Below, piece by piece: positions 32,919-43,616 of a stretch of DNA of 52,255 bases (position 1 is its first letter; each line of letters begins with the position of its first letter). Made by a program: the position numbers and the translations under genes. The DNA comes from SIG588 sp964515215 (GTDB lineage Bacteria; Bacillota; Clostridia; Oscillospirales; Acutalibacteraceae): assembly GCA_964515215.1 (NCBI GenBank), contig CAZESL010000003.1, forward strand, positions 1-52,255, read 5' to 3'. Under the pieces are notes generated by a model. It saw only the letters and a list, made by a program, of their open reading frames with translations, searched no databases and was not told the DNA's origin.

Positions 32919-35897
32919 ATGAGCGTTATTAGACATGGCAAAGCCATCCGTCGCGTGTTGGCGGTCGTACTGACCGTTACACTCGTGCTGTCGCTGCATG
33001 CCGTGCCGGTCTTGTCGGCGTTTGCCGAGGAGGCCCAGGCAAAGCCTGCGGACAGCAATGCGACGGTCACCTTGAACCCGAACGGGTATGAGGCGTATCT
33101 CGCCAAATTCCCGAATGCGAAACCTGCCACGCAGCAGGTGGTCGTTTATGCGGGTGAAGCGGGCAGTTTCACGGCAAACGATGCCGCATCGGTCGAGGTG
33201 ATCAACAAGGCGAACGACACGGAAGGTGTGCTGGGTGATTACAATTCGGCACTGCTTCTCAAAGAGGATGCGGATCCCGACAAAACGGGTGCCGTGACCT
33301 TTAAATTCACCGTGCCGCAGGAAGGCTTGTACAGTGTGAACCTCATGTATCACGGATACAACGCCTCTTACAGTAAGGGCAGTACCATTGAGCGCCGTCT
33401 GTTGGTGGACGGCCAAGTGGCATACGACGAAGCGGAGTACATCACGTTGCGTCGTGTGTTCCGCGATGTGTACCGTCTGGACGAAAACGGTGACCGTTTG
33501 AAGGATATCAACGGCAACGACATCCGTCCGAGCCAGGAAGAAGTCTTCACGTGGATCTCCCGTGATCTGTACGATGCCGAAGGTTATCTGGAAGCACCGA
33601 TGCAGTTCTATCTCACGGCGGGTGAGCACACGCTCACGCTGGAATCCCGCCGCGAAGCGATGCTTTTGTATACGATCACTCTGTTCGGTCAACAGACAGA
33701 GCGTTCGTACGCCGATGTAGCGGCAGAATACACTGCGAAGGGCTACAAGCCCGCCGCGGGCGGCAACTTGTTCATCCAGGCGGAGGACATGGTGCTGAAA
33801 TCCGAAAAATCCAACTATCCGCTGTGCGACCGTTCGTCGGCCGCCAGCATGCCGCAGGATCCCTTTGTCACCAAGTTGAACTATATCGGCGGTGAGAAGT
33901 GGCAGAACAGCGGCAGCTGGGCAGAGTGGACGGTCAAGACGGAAGAGAGCGGTCTGTATGCGCTGACGCTGCGTTACAAACAGGACATCTACTCGGGTGT
34001 TAAGATCTCCCGCCGCTTGACCATCAACGGCGAGTTGCCGTTTGCCGAAGCGGCTGCGCTTACCTTCGACTACTGCAACGCGTGGACGAACGTGACGCTC
34101 GGTGCCGATGAAGAGAATCCCTACTACTTCTATTTTGAAGCCGGTAAGGAATACACCATCCGTATGGAAGCCGTGCTCGGCGATATGGGTGAGTTGCTCA
34201 GCCGTGTCTCCAACGTGATGACCAGTTTGAACGCTGACTACCGTACCATTTTGATGATCACCGGTTCTTCGCCGGATAAATACCGCAGTTATCGCTTTGA
34301 GGAGACTATCCCTGAGACGCTCGAGGATATGGCGCTTCAGGCGGCGGAACTCGAAGATATCGTGGCGGGCTTGGTGGAACTCACCGGTGAAAAGGGTGAA
34401 CGTGTCACCGCACTGGAAAAGATGTCCACCGTCGTGCGTCAGATGACCGATGATCCCTTCGTTATCGCGGCGAAATTCTCGATGTTCAAAGACAACTTGT
34501 CGGCACTCGGTACGTGGATTCTGGAATCCGCCTCTCAGCCGATGAAGTTGGATTACATTGCGCTCACTCCCGACGTGGAGAAGGCGCCCAAGGCGGGCGG
34601 CGGTTTCTTTGCCAACCTCTGGTTCGGCACGTTGAACTTCCTGTCCTCCTTTGTGACCGACTATCAGTCGGTCGGTGCTACCAGCACGGATGAAAACGCC
34701 ACTTCGAGCATCACCGTATGGGTGACCACCGGTCGTGACCAGTCCAACATCATCCGTACTTTGATCGATACCACCTTCACTCCCAAGACCAACATTTCGG
34801 TCAATCTGCAGTTGGTGTCGGCGGCGGCGGTTCTGCCCTGCGTTTTGGCAGGCCGCGGTCCGGACATCTGCTTGGGCGTTGCCAAGGGTGAACCGATCAA
34901 CTACGCCGTGCGTGACGCGGTCATCGCACTGGAAGATATGGAAGGCTTCGACGAAGTGACCGAGCGCTTTATTGAAACCGGCAGTGCCATGGTTCCCTAC
35001 ACCTTTGAAGGTAAGACCTACGCTTTGCCGGAGACGGAGACTTTCTGCATGATGTTCGTGCGTACCGACATCTTCAGCGATCTCGGTCTGGAAGTTCCCG
35101 AAACGTGGGAAGATCTGGAATTGCTCATTCCCGAACTGCAAAAACGTAACATGACCATCGGTCTGGGCCATGACTTGGGCGCGCTCTTGATGTTCATGTA
35201 TCAGCAGAACGAGCCGTTGTACCTCGGCGAACGCGGTGTGGATGAAGGTAAGGCGGCAAATCTCGACTCGTCGATTGCCGTGCAGTCCTTCACCCGTATG
35301 TGCGAATACTTCACCCTTTACGGTTTCCCGACCGACTACGATGCGGCGAACCGTTTCCGTTCGGGCGAAGTGCCGCTGATGATCACCGACTACGGTCTGT
35401 ACAACCAGCTCAGCCTGTTCGCTCCCGAAATTCGCGGTGACTGGGCGATGTACCAGATCCCCGGCACCAAGCAGGCGGACGGCACCATCAACAACGCGCA
35501 GACGTCGGGTGGTTCCGCCACCGTTATGCTCCGCGGTTGCGAAGACCAAGAAGCCGCGTGGGAGTTCATGAAGTGGTGGACCGAAGCGGAAACCATGCTT
35601 ACTTACGGTAACGAAATGGAGACCGCGATGAACGGCGCAGCCCGTCAGGCGGTTGCGAACGTGGAAGCCCTCAGCAAGATGGCATGGTCCACGAAGGATC
35701 TGAACAACATTCTCGAGCAGTGGGACAGCATTATCGGTACTCCCGAGGTGCCCGGCAGTTACTACACCACCCGTGTGCTCGGCTTTGCGTTCAGTGAAGC
35801 GTACAACAACGATACCGATCCCGGCGATGCCTTGCAAGAGTACATCGCCTCGCTGAATGCCGAGCTTACTCGTAAGAGAGCCGAGTTCGGCCGATAA
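32919..35897 (+). CDS. Large secreted ABC solute-binding protein with N-terminal carbohydrate-binding-like domains
   Basis: This 992-residue exported protein delivers a substrate to the permeases encoded downstream. The signal peptide (1-36, ending SAFA) lacks a lipobox cysteine, unusual for a Gram-positive binding protein, which is normally a lipoprotein. Residues about 40-590 are beta-rich with two galactose-binding/CBM-like sandwiches (AEDMVLKSE, WAEWTVKTEESGLYALTLRY). Residues 597-992 are an extracellular solute-binding family 1 domain (SSITVWVTTGRDQSNIIRTL, LAGRGPDICLG, YALPETETFCMMFVRTDIF, EAAWEFMKWW). ATG 32919 has GGAGGG at 9 nt. An upstream in-frame ATG 32802 lacks a ribosome binding site and would hide the signal peptide. 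Substrate is probably an oligosaccharide (inference). Confidence 0.88.
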   Translation: MSVIRHGKAIRRVLAVVLTVTLVLSLHAVPVLSAFAEEAQAKPADSNATVTLNPNGYEAYLAKFPNAKPATQQVVVYAGEAGSFTANDAASVEVINKANDTEGVLGDYNSALLLKEDADPDKTGAVTFKFTVPQEGLYSVNLMYHGYNASYSKGSTIERRLLVDGQVAYDEAEYITLRRVFRDVYRLDENGDRLKDINGNDIRPSQEEVFTWISRDLYDAEGYLEAPMQFYLTAGEHTLTLESRREAMLLYTITLFGQQTERSYADVAAEYTAKGYKPAAGGNLFIQAEDMVLKSEKSNYPLCDRSSAASMPQDPFVTKLNYIGGEKWQNSGSWAEWTVKTEESGLYALTLRYKQDIYSGVKISRRLTINGELPFAEAAALTFDYCNAWTNVTLGADEENPYYFYFEAGKEYTIRMEAVLGDMGELLSRVSNVMTSLNADYRTILMITGSSPDKYRSYRFEETIPETLEDMALQAAELEDIVAGLVELTGEKGERVTALEKMSTVVRQMTDDPFVIAAKFSMFKDNLSALGTWILESASQPMKLDYIALTPDVEKAPKAGGGFFANLWFGTLNFLSSFVTDYQSVGATSTDENATSSITVWVTTGRDQSNIIRTLIDTTFTPKTNISVNLQLVSAAAVLPCVLAGRGPDICLGVAKGEPINYAVRDAVIALEDMEGFDEVTERFIETGSAMVPYTFEGKTYALPETETFCMMFVRTDIFSDLGLEVPETWEDLELLIPELQKRNMTIGLGHDLGALLMFMYQQNEPLYLGERGVDEGKAANLDSSIAVQSFTRMCEYFTLYGFPTDYDAANRFRSGEVPLMITDYGLYNQLSLFAPEIRGDWAMYQIPGTKQADGTINNAQTSGGSATVMLRGCEDQEAAWEFMKWWTEAETMLTYGNEMETAMNGAARQAVANVEALSKMAWSTKDLNNILEQWDSIIGTPEVPGSYYTTRVLGFAFSEAYNNDTDPGDALQEYIASLNAELTRKRAEFGR

Positions 35898-35922
35898 GAC
35901 AGGAAAGAGGAGGTAAAGAGTT

Positions 35923-36864
35923 ATGTCAGAACAAATGACAGGCGCGGCGGCGCGTGAAGTGATCATTCGCAAAAAGCCGCTCGGACAGCGCCTTAAAGAA
36001 GGCGGCATCTCGTATGTTTTCGTGTTGCCCTACTTCATTCTTTTCTGCTTGTTTACGGTCGCCCCCGTGGTGATCTCCTTGCTGCTCGGTTTTACGGAGT
36101 TTAACATGTTGAACTTCCCGCGCTGGATCGGCATGGATAACTACATCCGCATGTTCCTGGATGATGAGGTGTTTATCCTCGCCATTCGTAACACCTTCCT
36201 GCTGGCGGTCATTACCGGTCCCGTCAGTTACATGCTCAGTTTCTTGCTGGCGTGGCTGATCAACGACCTGCGTCCGTGGCTGCGTTCCATCGTAACGGTC
36301 ATCTTCTACGCACCGTCCTTGGTCGGTAACGTTATGATGATCTGGCAGATCTTCTTCTCCAACGATGCGTACGGTTATGCCAACGCGTGGTTGTTGGAAC
36401 TCGGTCTGATCGACGCTCCGGTTCGCTGGTTCTATAATACGGAATATATGATGCCGTTGGTCATCGTGGTGCTCTTGTGGTCCTCGCTCGGTACGAGCTT
36501 CCTCGCGTTTATCGCCGGTCTGCAAAACATCAGCCGTTCGTACTACGAAGCGGGCGCGATCGACGGTATCAAGAACCGCTGGCAGGAGTTGTGGTTCATC
36601 ACCCTGCCGACCATGCGTCCGATGTTGATGTTCGGTGCGGTTATGACCATTTCCTCCGCGTTCGGTATCGGTTCCAACCTGAACGGTCTGGTTGGCTTCC
36701 CCTCTACCGACTACGCGACCCACACCATTGTTAACCACATGGAAGACTACGGTGGACAGCGTTACGAGATGGGTTATGCCTCAGCCATTGCGGCGGTGCT
36801 GTTCATTGTGATGATCTTGACCAACAGCCTGATCAAAAAGTTGTTGGCTAAGGTCGGCGAATAA
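35923..36864 (+). CDS. Sugar ABC transporter permease, MalF/UgpA type (pair 1)
   Basis: This 313-residue inner-membrane subunit has about six helices. The cytoplasmic coupling (EAA) loop that docks on the ATPase is EAGAIDGIKNRWQELWFITLP (near residues 207-227). FVLPYFILFCLFTVAPVV is the first helix. AGGAGG lies 8-9 nt before ATG 35923. It lies 25 nt after the binding-protein gene and 20 nt before its partner permease. Family is certain, substrate unknown. Confidence 0.93.
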   Translation: MSEQMTGAAAREVIIRKKPLGQRLKEGGISYVFVLPYFILFCLFTVAPVVISLLLGFTEFNMLNFPRWIGMDNYIRMFLDDEVFILAIRNTFLLAVITGPVSYMLSFLLAWLINDLRPWLRSIVTVIFYAPSLVGNVMMIWQIFFSNDAYGYANAWLLELGLIDAPVRWFYNTEYMMPLVIVVLLWSSLGTSFLAFIAGLQNISRSYYEAGAIDGIKNRWQELWFITLPTMRPMLMFGAVMTISSAFGIGSNLNGLVGFPSTDYATHTIVNHMEDYGGQRYEMGYASAIAAVLFIVMILTNSLIKKLLAKVGE

Positions 36865-36884
36865 CGAAGAGGGGAGAGTTGGAC

Positions 36885-37751
36885 ATGGCAAAAAAACCTG
36901 CAAAGCGTACCAAGCAGTTGAACCGTTCCGTGGCAGGCAACGTTGGTGTTGTCATCGTGTTGTCCATTTTCGGCGCGTTCATGCTGTTGCCGATGATCTA
37001 TTCGGTCTGTCAGGCGTTGAAGCCGATGGACGAATTGTTCGTGTTCCCGCCTCGCTTCTTCGTGCGTAACCCCACCTTGAAGAGTTTCCGTGACCTGTTC
37101 CGCTTGATCGGTGACCAAACCATCCCGTTCTCGCGTTACATATTCAACACGGTACTGATCTCGGTGACCGGTACCTTCGGTCACGTGATCATCGCGTCGA
37201 TGGCGGCATACGCCTTCGCAAAGATGAAGTTCCCGGGTTCCAAGTGGATGTTCCAGACCATCGTTACCGCCCTGTTGTTCAATGCGACGGTGCTGGGTAT
37301 CCCGAGCTTTATGGTGTTTACCTGGCTCGGCCTGCTCGATAACCCGCTGGTCATCATCCTGCCGGCGTGGCAGAGCACATTGGGTCTTTACCTAATGAAA
37401 CAGAATATGGAATCCATTCAGGACGCGGTTCTGGAAGCGGCGCGCATCGACGGCGCGGGCGAATTCCGCATCTTCTTCGGCATCGTAATGCCGACGATGA
37501 AACCCGCGTGGCTGACTTTGATCGTGTTGAGTTTCAGCGGCCTGTGGAATACGGGTGCTGTCAACACGATCTACAGCGAGAACTGGAAGACGTTGAACTA
37601 CGCGATGAGCCAGATCTTGGCGGGCGGTATCGCACGTACCAACGCAGCGGCGGCAGCCAGCGTGGTCATGATGATCGTCCCGATCGCGGTGTTCATTTTC
37701 ACACAGAGTAACGTGGTGGAAACGATGGGTTCCTCCGGTATGAAGGAGTAA
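36885..37751 (+). CDS. Carbohydrate ABC transporter permease, MalG/LacG type (pair 1)
   Basis: This 288-residue partner permease has six membrane segments. The EAA loop is EAARIDGAGEFRIFFGIVMP, preceded by the typical short PSFMVFTWLGLLDN and QNMESIQDAVLE stretches. ATG 36885 is chosen, with GGGGAGAG 6 nt upstream, over the in-frame TTG 36879. A basic N-terminus (KKPAKRTKQ) is cytoplasmic. The next gene starts 4 nt after the stop codon. Confidence 0.93.
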   Translation: MAKKPAKRTKQLNRSVAGNVGVVIVLSIFGAFMLLPMIYSVCQALKPMDELFVFPPRFFVRNPTLKSFRDLFRLIGDQTIPFSRYIFNTVLISVTGTFGHVIIASMAAYAFAKMKFPGSKWMFQTIVTALLFNATVLGIPSFMVFTWLGLLDNPLVIILPAWQSTLGLYLMKQNMESIQDAVLEAARIDGAGEFRIFFGIVMPTMKPAWLTLIVLSFSGLWNTGAVNTIYSENWKTLNYAMSQILAGGIARTNAAAAASVVMMIVPIAVFIFTQSNVVETMGSSGMKE

Positions 37752-37755
37752 GGTG

Positions 37756-40407
37756 ATGAAGGTGAGTCAGAAACTGAAACAAGTAACCAAGCGTGTCGGC
37801 GTACTCGTGTTGGTCGTGTTGATGCTCTCGTCTTTGGCACTGAGCACTTCGGCGGCAAGCATCTCCGATTCCACGTTCGTACCCTACACGACCTATACCT
37901 ACGACTTTGACGGTATGGATATGAAGAGCCCCCACGCTTACGTGGCGGACTCGCTGCTCGACCGTATGGCGATGGGGCTTCGCACCGCGCTGAAGGATCC
38001 GAGCGACCTGTTCTACGCACCCGACGGCCATTTCTATGTGGCAGATACGGGTAACAACCGCATTGTGGCGTTCGACGAGAATATGCAGTACGCCGGTGTT
38101 ATCGGCGGTATCGACGCCCCCTTCATCAACTATATGAAGGTCGTTCCCTACGTTTTGCAGATCCGCGAGACAGAGGAAGCGGAATGGAAGGGCAAGTTGG
38201 CCAAACAACTTGAGCGTTATGCTGAGCGTGAGGAAAATCCGATCCAGTTCACCTTTACCGAAGAGGATTATCTTGCGATCCGCGCCCGTCTGGCGACCGT
38301 GTACATTTCGAACAGCAACATGGTTCCCGTTGAGGCCGAGTACGCACAGGTGAAGACAGAGTACGAAGCGAACGGCAAGGTGATGCCGACTGCGGAGGAA
38401 ATGTTCGCCATTATCGACTACGTTTCTCCCGTTGCGCTGAAGTATGAATCGCTCAGCGAGGAGGAGATCGCCTCGCAAAAGCGCGGCGAGACCCAAGAGG
38501 AGAAGGTGTGCTACGAATACTGGAGTCAGTTCCTGCTCGGTGAAACGGATGACCCGTCCGCTGATGCGCTGGTTGCTCCCGAAGGCGTGTTCGTTACGGA
38601 AGACGGCACCCTCTATATTGCGGATACCGGCAGCGGCCGTATCGTGAAGATGCAGATGCCCGCCGATTCCAAGAGTTGGAAACTTGAAAACTACGAAGTG
38701 GTGGCGACGGTCGAAAAGCCCGAGACTTCCATCTTGTCGGAAAACTACGTGTTCAAACCCACGTCGTTGGTGTTGGATGCGGCCGGCCGTATGTATATTA
38801 ACGTCAAGAACGATAACGCGGGTATCATGCAGCTCAGTGCAGACGGCGAATTCATGGGTTACTACGGTGCCCAGAAGGTTACCGGCAGTGTGTTCCAGTG
38901 GTTTTTGCAGTTGTTCCAGACGGCGGAACAGCGTGCGCGTACCGTGCGCACCGTGCCGCGTGTGTACAACAACATTGCGATCGACTCGAAGAACTTCGTG
39001 TGGATCACCGCCAACTCCATGGAAAATGCGGATCTGTTCGCCCACATTGCCAGCGGCGATTCTACCACGGCGCCGATCAAACGCTTGAATCCCAGCGGCG
39101 ACGACGTGTTGGTGCGTAACGGCATTTGGGCACCTGCGGGCGACGTTACCGAATATGTCGATGACGTCTCGTCCATCGTCGATGTGGCGATCAAGGGCGA
39201 TACCGGCATCTACACGTTGGTGGACGATAAGACCAATAAACTGTTTACTTACGACAGCGAGGGTAACTTGCTGTATGCGTTCGGCGGTTCCGGTTCTCAG
39301 CTCGGTGTGTTTACGCTGATCACCGCGGCGGTCTATCAGGGTACCGACCTGCTCGTTATGGATAAGACGACGGGTTGCATCACCCGCTTTAAGCAGACCG
39401 ACTACGCGGCGCAGATCGAGATCGCGCTGAATGCGGATGCCGCTCGTGAGTACGAAAAGGCGGAAGCAGCGTGGAAGTATGTCCAGAAACTGAACTCCAA
39501 CTTCGACCTTGCGTATATCGGTCTTGCGAAGAGTTATCTGCGCAGTGCCGCACAGGCGGAATCCGCCGAGGCGAAGGAACTGTATCAGCAGGCGATGGAG
39601 TATTACAAACTCGCCCGCGATACCGAAGGGTATTCCAAGGCGTTCAAGGAGTACCGCTCGCTATACGTGCGTGACAACCTGTTGCTGGTATTGGCGGTAC
39701 CGGTCGTGATCTGTGTTGCGTTGTACTTCGCCTTCCGTGCGATCAACAAGGTGAATGCCAAGTTACATATTACGGGCACTAAGACCACCTTTGTGGAAGA
39801 ACTCTGTTACGGTTGGCGTGCGGTGTTCCATCCCATCAACGGCTTCTGGGAGATCAAACGTGAAAAACGCGGCAGTATGCGCGCGGCGTTTGTGTTCCTC
39901 GGCTTGGCGGTTCTGGCGTTTATCTTCCAGGCGACCGGCACGGCCTACCTGTTCAACAACGTGACCATCGAAGAGGTCAGTTTGGTGCAGCAGGCCTGTA
40001 ACGTGTTGATCCCCGTGGTCCTGTGGGTGGTTGCCAGTTGGTGTTTCACCACCCTGATGGGCGGCGAAGGTAGCATGAAGGATATCTTCATTGCCCTTTG
40101 CTACGGTCTGATCCCGCTGTTCGTACTGTTGGTTCCCTCCACCTTACTCAGTCATATCTTCTCGCTTGACGAGCAACCGTTCCTCACCTTCTTCCAGTCC
40201 TTGGCGTACCTGTGGATGGGTCTCTTGGTGGTGTTCGGTTCGATGGTGGTGCAGGATTACACCTTCAGTAAGAACTTGCTCACGGTTATTCTCTCGGTTC
40301 TCGGTATGGCGGCTATCATGTTCCTGGTGCTGCTCTTGTTCTCGCTGACCGGAAAACTGTGGGGCTTTATCGAAACCATTTTCCAAGAAATTGCCTATCG
40401 GCTGTAA
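37756..40407 (+). CDS. NHL beta-propeller, TPR and Yip1-like membrane protein
   Basis: This 883-residue protein has a fused architecture. A signal or anchor helix (about 12-34) precedes NHL-type propeller blades outside the cell (DLFYAPDGHFYVADTGNNRI near 82, GVFVTEDGTLYIADTGSGRI near 275, LVLDAAGRMYIN near 335). A TPR-like helical pair (EYEKAEAAWKYVQ, near 565-620) follows, then one membrane helix (about 642-662) and a C-terminal multi-helix Yip1-family domain (GWRAVFHPINGFWEIKREKRG, then 712-883). It sits between the permease pair and the DUF5696-like gene. I infer an accessory or scaffold role in the uptake machine. No catalytic motif is seen. The ribosome binding site is AAGGAG at 7 nt. 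Confidence 0.75.
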   Translation: MKVSQKLKQVTKRVGVLVLVVLMLSSLALSTSAASISDSTFVPYTTYTYDFDGMDMKSPHAYVADSLLDRMAMGLRTALKDPSDLFYAPDGHFYVADTGNNRIVAFDENMQYAGVIGGIDAPFINYMKVVPYVLQIRETEEAEWKGKLAKQLERYAEREENPIQFTFTEEDYLAIRARLATVYISNSNMVPVEAEYAQVKTEYEANGKVMPTAEEMFAIIDYVSPVALKYESLSEEEIASQKRGETQEEKVCYEYWSQFLLGETDDPSADALVAPEGVFVTEDGTLYIADTGSGRIVKMQMPADSKSWKLENYEVVATVEKPETSILSENYVFKPTSLVLDAAGRMYINVKNDNAGIMQLSADGEFMGYYGAQKVTGSVFQWFLQLFQTAEQRARTVRTVPRVYNNIAIDSKNFVWITANSMENADLFAHIASGDSTTAPIKRLNPSGDDVLVRNGIWAPAGDVTEYVDDVSSIVDVAIKGDTGIYTLVDDKTNKLFTYDSEGNLLYAFGGSGSQLGVFTLITAAVYQGTDLLVMDKTTGCITRFKQTDYAAQIEIALNADAAREYEKAEAAWKYVQKLNSNFDLAYIGLAKSYLRSAAQAESAEAKELYQQAMEYYKLARDTEGYSKAFKEYRSLYVRDNLLLVLAVPVVICVALYFAFRAINKVNAKLHITGTKTTFVEELCYGWRAVFHPINGFWEIKREKRGSMRAAFVFLGLAVLAFIFQATGTAYLFNNVTIEEVSLVQQACNVLIPVVLWVVASWCFTTLMGGEGSMKDIFIALCYGLIPLFVLLVPSTLLSHIFSLDEQPFLTFFQSLAYLWMGLLVVFGSMVVQDYTFSKNLLTVILSVLGMAAIMFLVLLLFSLTGKLWGFIETIFQEIAYRL

Positions 40408-40422
40408 GGAGGGGACAGAACA

Positions 40423-43400
40423 ATGAAAAAGATTCGTTTGATTTCACTGCTGCTCGTGGCAATGTTTGTTCTGACCACCTTCAGCGGCGCGTTCGTCTTC
40501 GGTGATGAAGCGGAAGATACGACCGGTCAGGTCGAGGGTACCGAAGAGGGTACCGAGGGCGAAGAAGTGGTGGAAACCGCAGAATTCTCCCACGAGGTCG
40601 GTTTTATCTACGTTGATCCCGAAGTAGAAGAAAACTTGAAGATGTTACAGGCGGCGGAAAAGGCCGCCGAAGGCCGTGCGGTGACGGTGTACTCCATCGG
40701 TCTGTGGAAGACGGATTTCACGGTGGAACGTATCGGCGATGACTTCCTCGGCGTGTTTATGTACGACGACGGCAAGATGGTCGCACTGTCTGCGGCGGCG
40801 GAGATCACCTCCAGCATGAAGATCGTTCCCTACGATCTGACTGTGCAGGAAGTGAAGGATGAAGCGGGTAACGTGACGATCGTGGACCGCAGTGACTTGG
40901 TGGGTGAGACTCTCTACGTTATGGAGATCACCGCCGTGTCCAGTGCGGAGATCGCCAATCTGCCGAATTTGACCTACGAAGAACGTTTGGATTGGAAGAA
41001 AGCCAAGCGCGGCAAGTTCACTTCCGAACAACAGCGCGTGAGTGCCATGACGGTGTACCACACCGAAGGCCCGCTCACCCTGTACGTGGACGAGGAGTTG
41101 GCGGAATTCGCCATCTACAACTCCGAAACGGGTGACTACTTCTTCTCGAACCCGTACGATTACAACCGTGTGCTGGTGCCCAGCGTGACCACCAAGAGTC
41201 AGTTGGCATCGGTCATTGAGTTGGAATACTACGACATTTCCGCGAACAAGAAGACGCTCTATTCCTATGACGATGCGGTCAATAAGACCACCTATGCCGA
41301 CCCCGACGATCCCGACTCGATCGACAACATCCAGTATTGGGCAGAAAAGATCGACGGCGGCGTGCGCATGAATTTCCAGATCGGTTCGAAGGAACTGGAT
41401 ACGTTGTTGCCCTATGCGGCGGAAGTGGAAAACTTCAATGCCAAGGTTCTGGATCCGCTGAAGGAAAAAGCGGATGCCGGTAACGAGGCGGCCCAAGAGG
41501 CGTACACCAAACTGATCGCGTTCTACAACCGCGGTAAGGTCTACTCTTACGATGATCTGTCTACCTCCTTGAAGCAGAGCATTTCGATGGAATTCCCCGG
41601 CATCAAGGATCATGACTTCTACATTCTGCGCACCAGCAACCTGTACAACCGTGATAAGTTGATCCTTTCGGATTACATCCGTATGACGGGTCTGTATACG
41701 CAGGCGGACTTTGACAATGACTTGCAACTTTCGGGCTACGAGCCGCCGGAAAACTTCTTCGCGTGCTTCGAGTTCTACATGGACATCACGCTGGAAGACG
41801 GTCAGCTGAAGGTCAACATCCCCACCGACAATATCAAGTACGACGACGATCACTTCACCTTGACCAAGATCTCGCCGCTTCGCTATTTCGGTTGCGGTAA
41901 ATACAGCGATCAGGGTTTCACCTTTGTTCCCGACGGCAGCGGTGTGGTGATCGAATTCAACAGCCAAGGGCTTAAGAATGCGGCCTCCCTGTCCAAAGTG
42001 GTGTACGGCGATGACTATTCGCTGACCACTACCAAGACCTACAATAACCTCTCCCAGTCGGCGTACATGCCTGTCTTCGGTGTGAAGGCGAATAACCGTG
42101 GTTATATCGCCGTTATCGAAAAGGGCGACGCGATGGCAACGGTGCAGAGCGAAACGGGTAACATGTCTTCTCCGTTTGAAACGGCGTTTGCTACCTTTAT
42201 CTACGGAACGGTGCAGACCATCAACTACACCGACGGCACCAAACAAAACGGTGAGTTTACCTACTTTAACGAGAACTTCTACACAGGCGGTTTTGCTCTG
42301 CGGTACATTTTGCTGTACGGTGCGGATACCGATTACGTGGATATGGCAACCGCTTACCGTGAGTATCTCGTGAAGAACGGCCGTTTGGTGGACGGTGTGA
42401 ACACGGGGAACGGTAATATGCCCCTTCTGCTCGAGACGCTCGGTCTGATCGACAAGAAGGCGTCCATGATGGGTATCATCTACGATAAGAAGATTCCGAT
42501 GACCACCTTCGAAGACGCCGAAGCGATGATCACCGAACTGGCGGGTGCGGGTGTTGGCAACGTGTCTCTCCGCTACCGCGGTTGGATGAACGGCGGCTTG
42601 AACTACTCCGTGCCCTCCACGTTGAAGATCGAAAAGAAACTCGGCGGTAAGTCCGGTTTCTCGAAACTGGTCTCCTTTATGCAGGCGGGCAGTTACGCCC
42701 TGTATCCTGAAGTAGACTTCTGCGTGGTGCGTCGCGACGGTACGTTTGACGGCTATTCCTTGCAGAGCAACGGTCCGAAGATGACCGACCGTACCTCCAT
42801 CACGCTGACTCCGCGTAACGAGTTGGATAACGTCATGGAGATCGACAAGAATTACTTCGCTGTTTCGCCCTCCTCGGTGGGTAGTTACTTCAAGTCCTTC
42901 TTCGGTAAGTACAACAAGTACGATACCGGCTCTGTCAGCTTGGGCACGGTCGGTAGTATGCTGTACTCCGACTTTGCGAAGGGCAACAAGGGTAAGAACC
43001 GTCAAGAGGCGCTCGATATCATCACTTCCAACGTACAGAAGTATGCAGTGGAAGGCGGTAACGACCGTATCATGGTGGAAGGCGGTAATGCGTACACTTG
43101 GAGTTATGCCGACGAGATCGTAGATATGCCGATGTCGGGTAGTAACACCCTGCTGGCAGATCGCTCGGTACCGTTTATGCAGATCGTTCTGCACGGTCAC
43201 GTTCAGTATGCGGGTACCGCGCTGAACTTGGCGGATAACTGGACCAACTCCATTCTGAAGAGTGCGGAATACGGTGCAAACCTCCACTTCACGCTCAGTG
43301 CGCAGAATACGCGCGAGTTGAAGGAAACGGTGTATTCCAATTACTTCACCATCGATTTCGATACCTGGAAAGACGACGTGACCGCGCTGTACAACAAGTT

Positions 43401-43575
43401 CAATGCGGTGTTCAAAAACTTGCAGGATAAAGAGATCACGGATCACGGCGAGTATGCGGACAACGTGTACGTCACCACCTACAGTGACGGCACGAAGATC
43501 GCAGTCAATTACAACCGTACAGATGTGACGGTGGAAGGCAAAACAATTGCGGCTCAGGACTTCACGGTTCTTTGA
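40423..43575 (+). CDS. Large exported protein resembling the DUF5696 family
   Basis: This 1050-residue protein has a signal peptide (1-27), an acidic linker (VEGTEEGTEGEE) and an otherwise soluble extracellular body. It resembles DUF5696 proteins, which I recall next to ABC sugar permeases and Yip1-like proteins in Paenibacillus and Clostridia (memory, not a search). The second half (about 540-1000) has a glycosidase-like feel: GMIYDKK.., VGNVSLRYRGWMNGGLNYS, YALYPEVDFCVVRRDG, and RIMVEGGNAYTWSYADEI with acidic residues that could be catalytic. This is weak inference. No anchor or LPxTG. The ribosome binding site GGAGGGG precedes ATG 40423, and the gene follows the propeller gene by 15 nt. 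Confidence 0.65.
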   Translation: MKKIRLISLLLVAMFVLTTFSGAFVFGDEAEDTTGQVEGTEEGTEGEEVVETAEFSHEVGFIYVDPEVEENLKMLQAAEKAAEGRAVTVYSIGLWKTDFTVERIGDDFLGVFMYDDGKMVALSAAAEITSSMKIVPYDLTVQEVKDEAGNVTIVDRSDLVGETLYVMEITAVSSAEIANLPNLTYEERLDWKKAKRGKFTSEQQRVSAMTVYHTEGPLTLYVDEELAEFAIYNSETGDYFFSNPYDYNRVLVPSVTTKSQLASVIELEYYDISANKKTLYSYDDAVNKTTYADPDDPDSIDNIQYWAEKIDGGVRMNFQIGSKELDTLLPYAAEVENFNAKVLDPLKEKADAGNEAAQEAYTKLIAFYNRGKVYSYDDLSTSLKQSISMEFPGIKDHDFYILRTSNLYNRDKLILSDYIRMTGLYTQADFDNDLQLSGYEPPENFFACFEFYMDITLEDGQLKVNIPTDNIKYDDDHFTLTKISPLRYFGCGKYSDQGFTFVPDGSGVVIEFNSQGLKNAASLSKVVYGDDYSLTTTKTYNNLSQSAYMPVFGVKANNRGYIAVIEKGDAMATVQSETGNMSSPFETAFATFIYGTVQTINYTDGTKQNGEFTYFNENFYTGGFALRYILLYGADTDYVDMATAYREYLVKNGRLVDGVNTGNGNMPLLLETLGLIDKKASMMGIIYDKKIPMTTFEDAEAMITELAGAGVGNVSLRYRGWMNGGLNYSVPSTLKIEKKLGGKSGFSKLVSFMQAGSYALYPEVDFCVVRRDGTFDGYSLQSNGPKMTDRTSITLTPRNELDNVMEIDKNYFAVSPSSVGSYFKSFFGKYNKYDTGSVSLGTVGSMLYSDFAKGNKGKNRQEALDIITSNVQKYAVEGGNDRIMVEGGNAYTWSYADEIVDMPMSGSNTLLADRSVPFMQIVLHGHVQYAGTALNLADNWTNSILKSAEYGANLHFTLSAQNTRELKETVYSNYFTIDFDTWKDDVTALYNKFNAVFKNLQDKEITDHGEYADNVYVTTYSDGTKIAVNYNRTDVTVEGKTIAAQDFTVL

Positions 43576-43616
43576 TCGCTGTCACATTTAGAATTTGAGA
43601 AGTAGAGGTTGGAATT

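Noticed and set aside
32892..36008. A 1038-codon antisense frame across the binding-protein gene, and a similar one at 40645-43446
   Set aside because: Both are shadow frames rich in His, Arg and Val without ribosome binding sites or recognisable domains.
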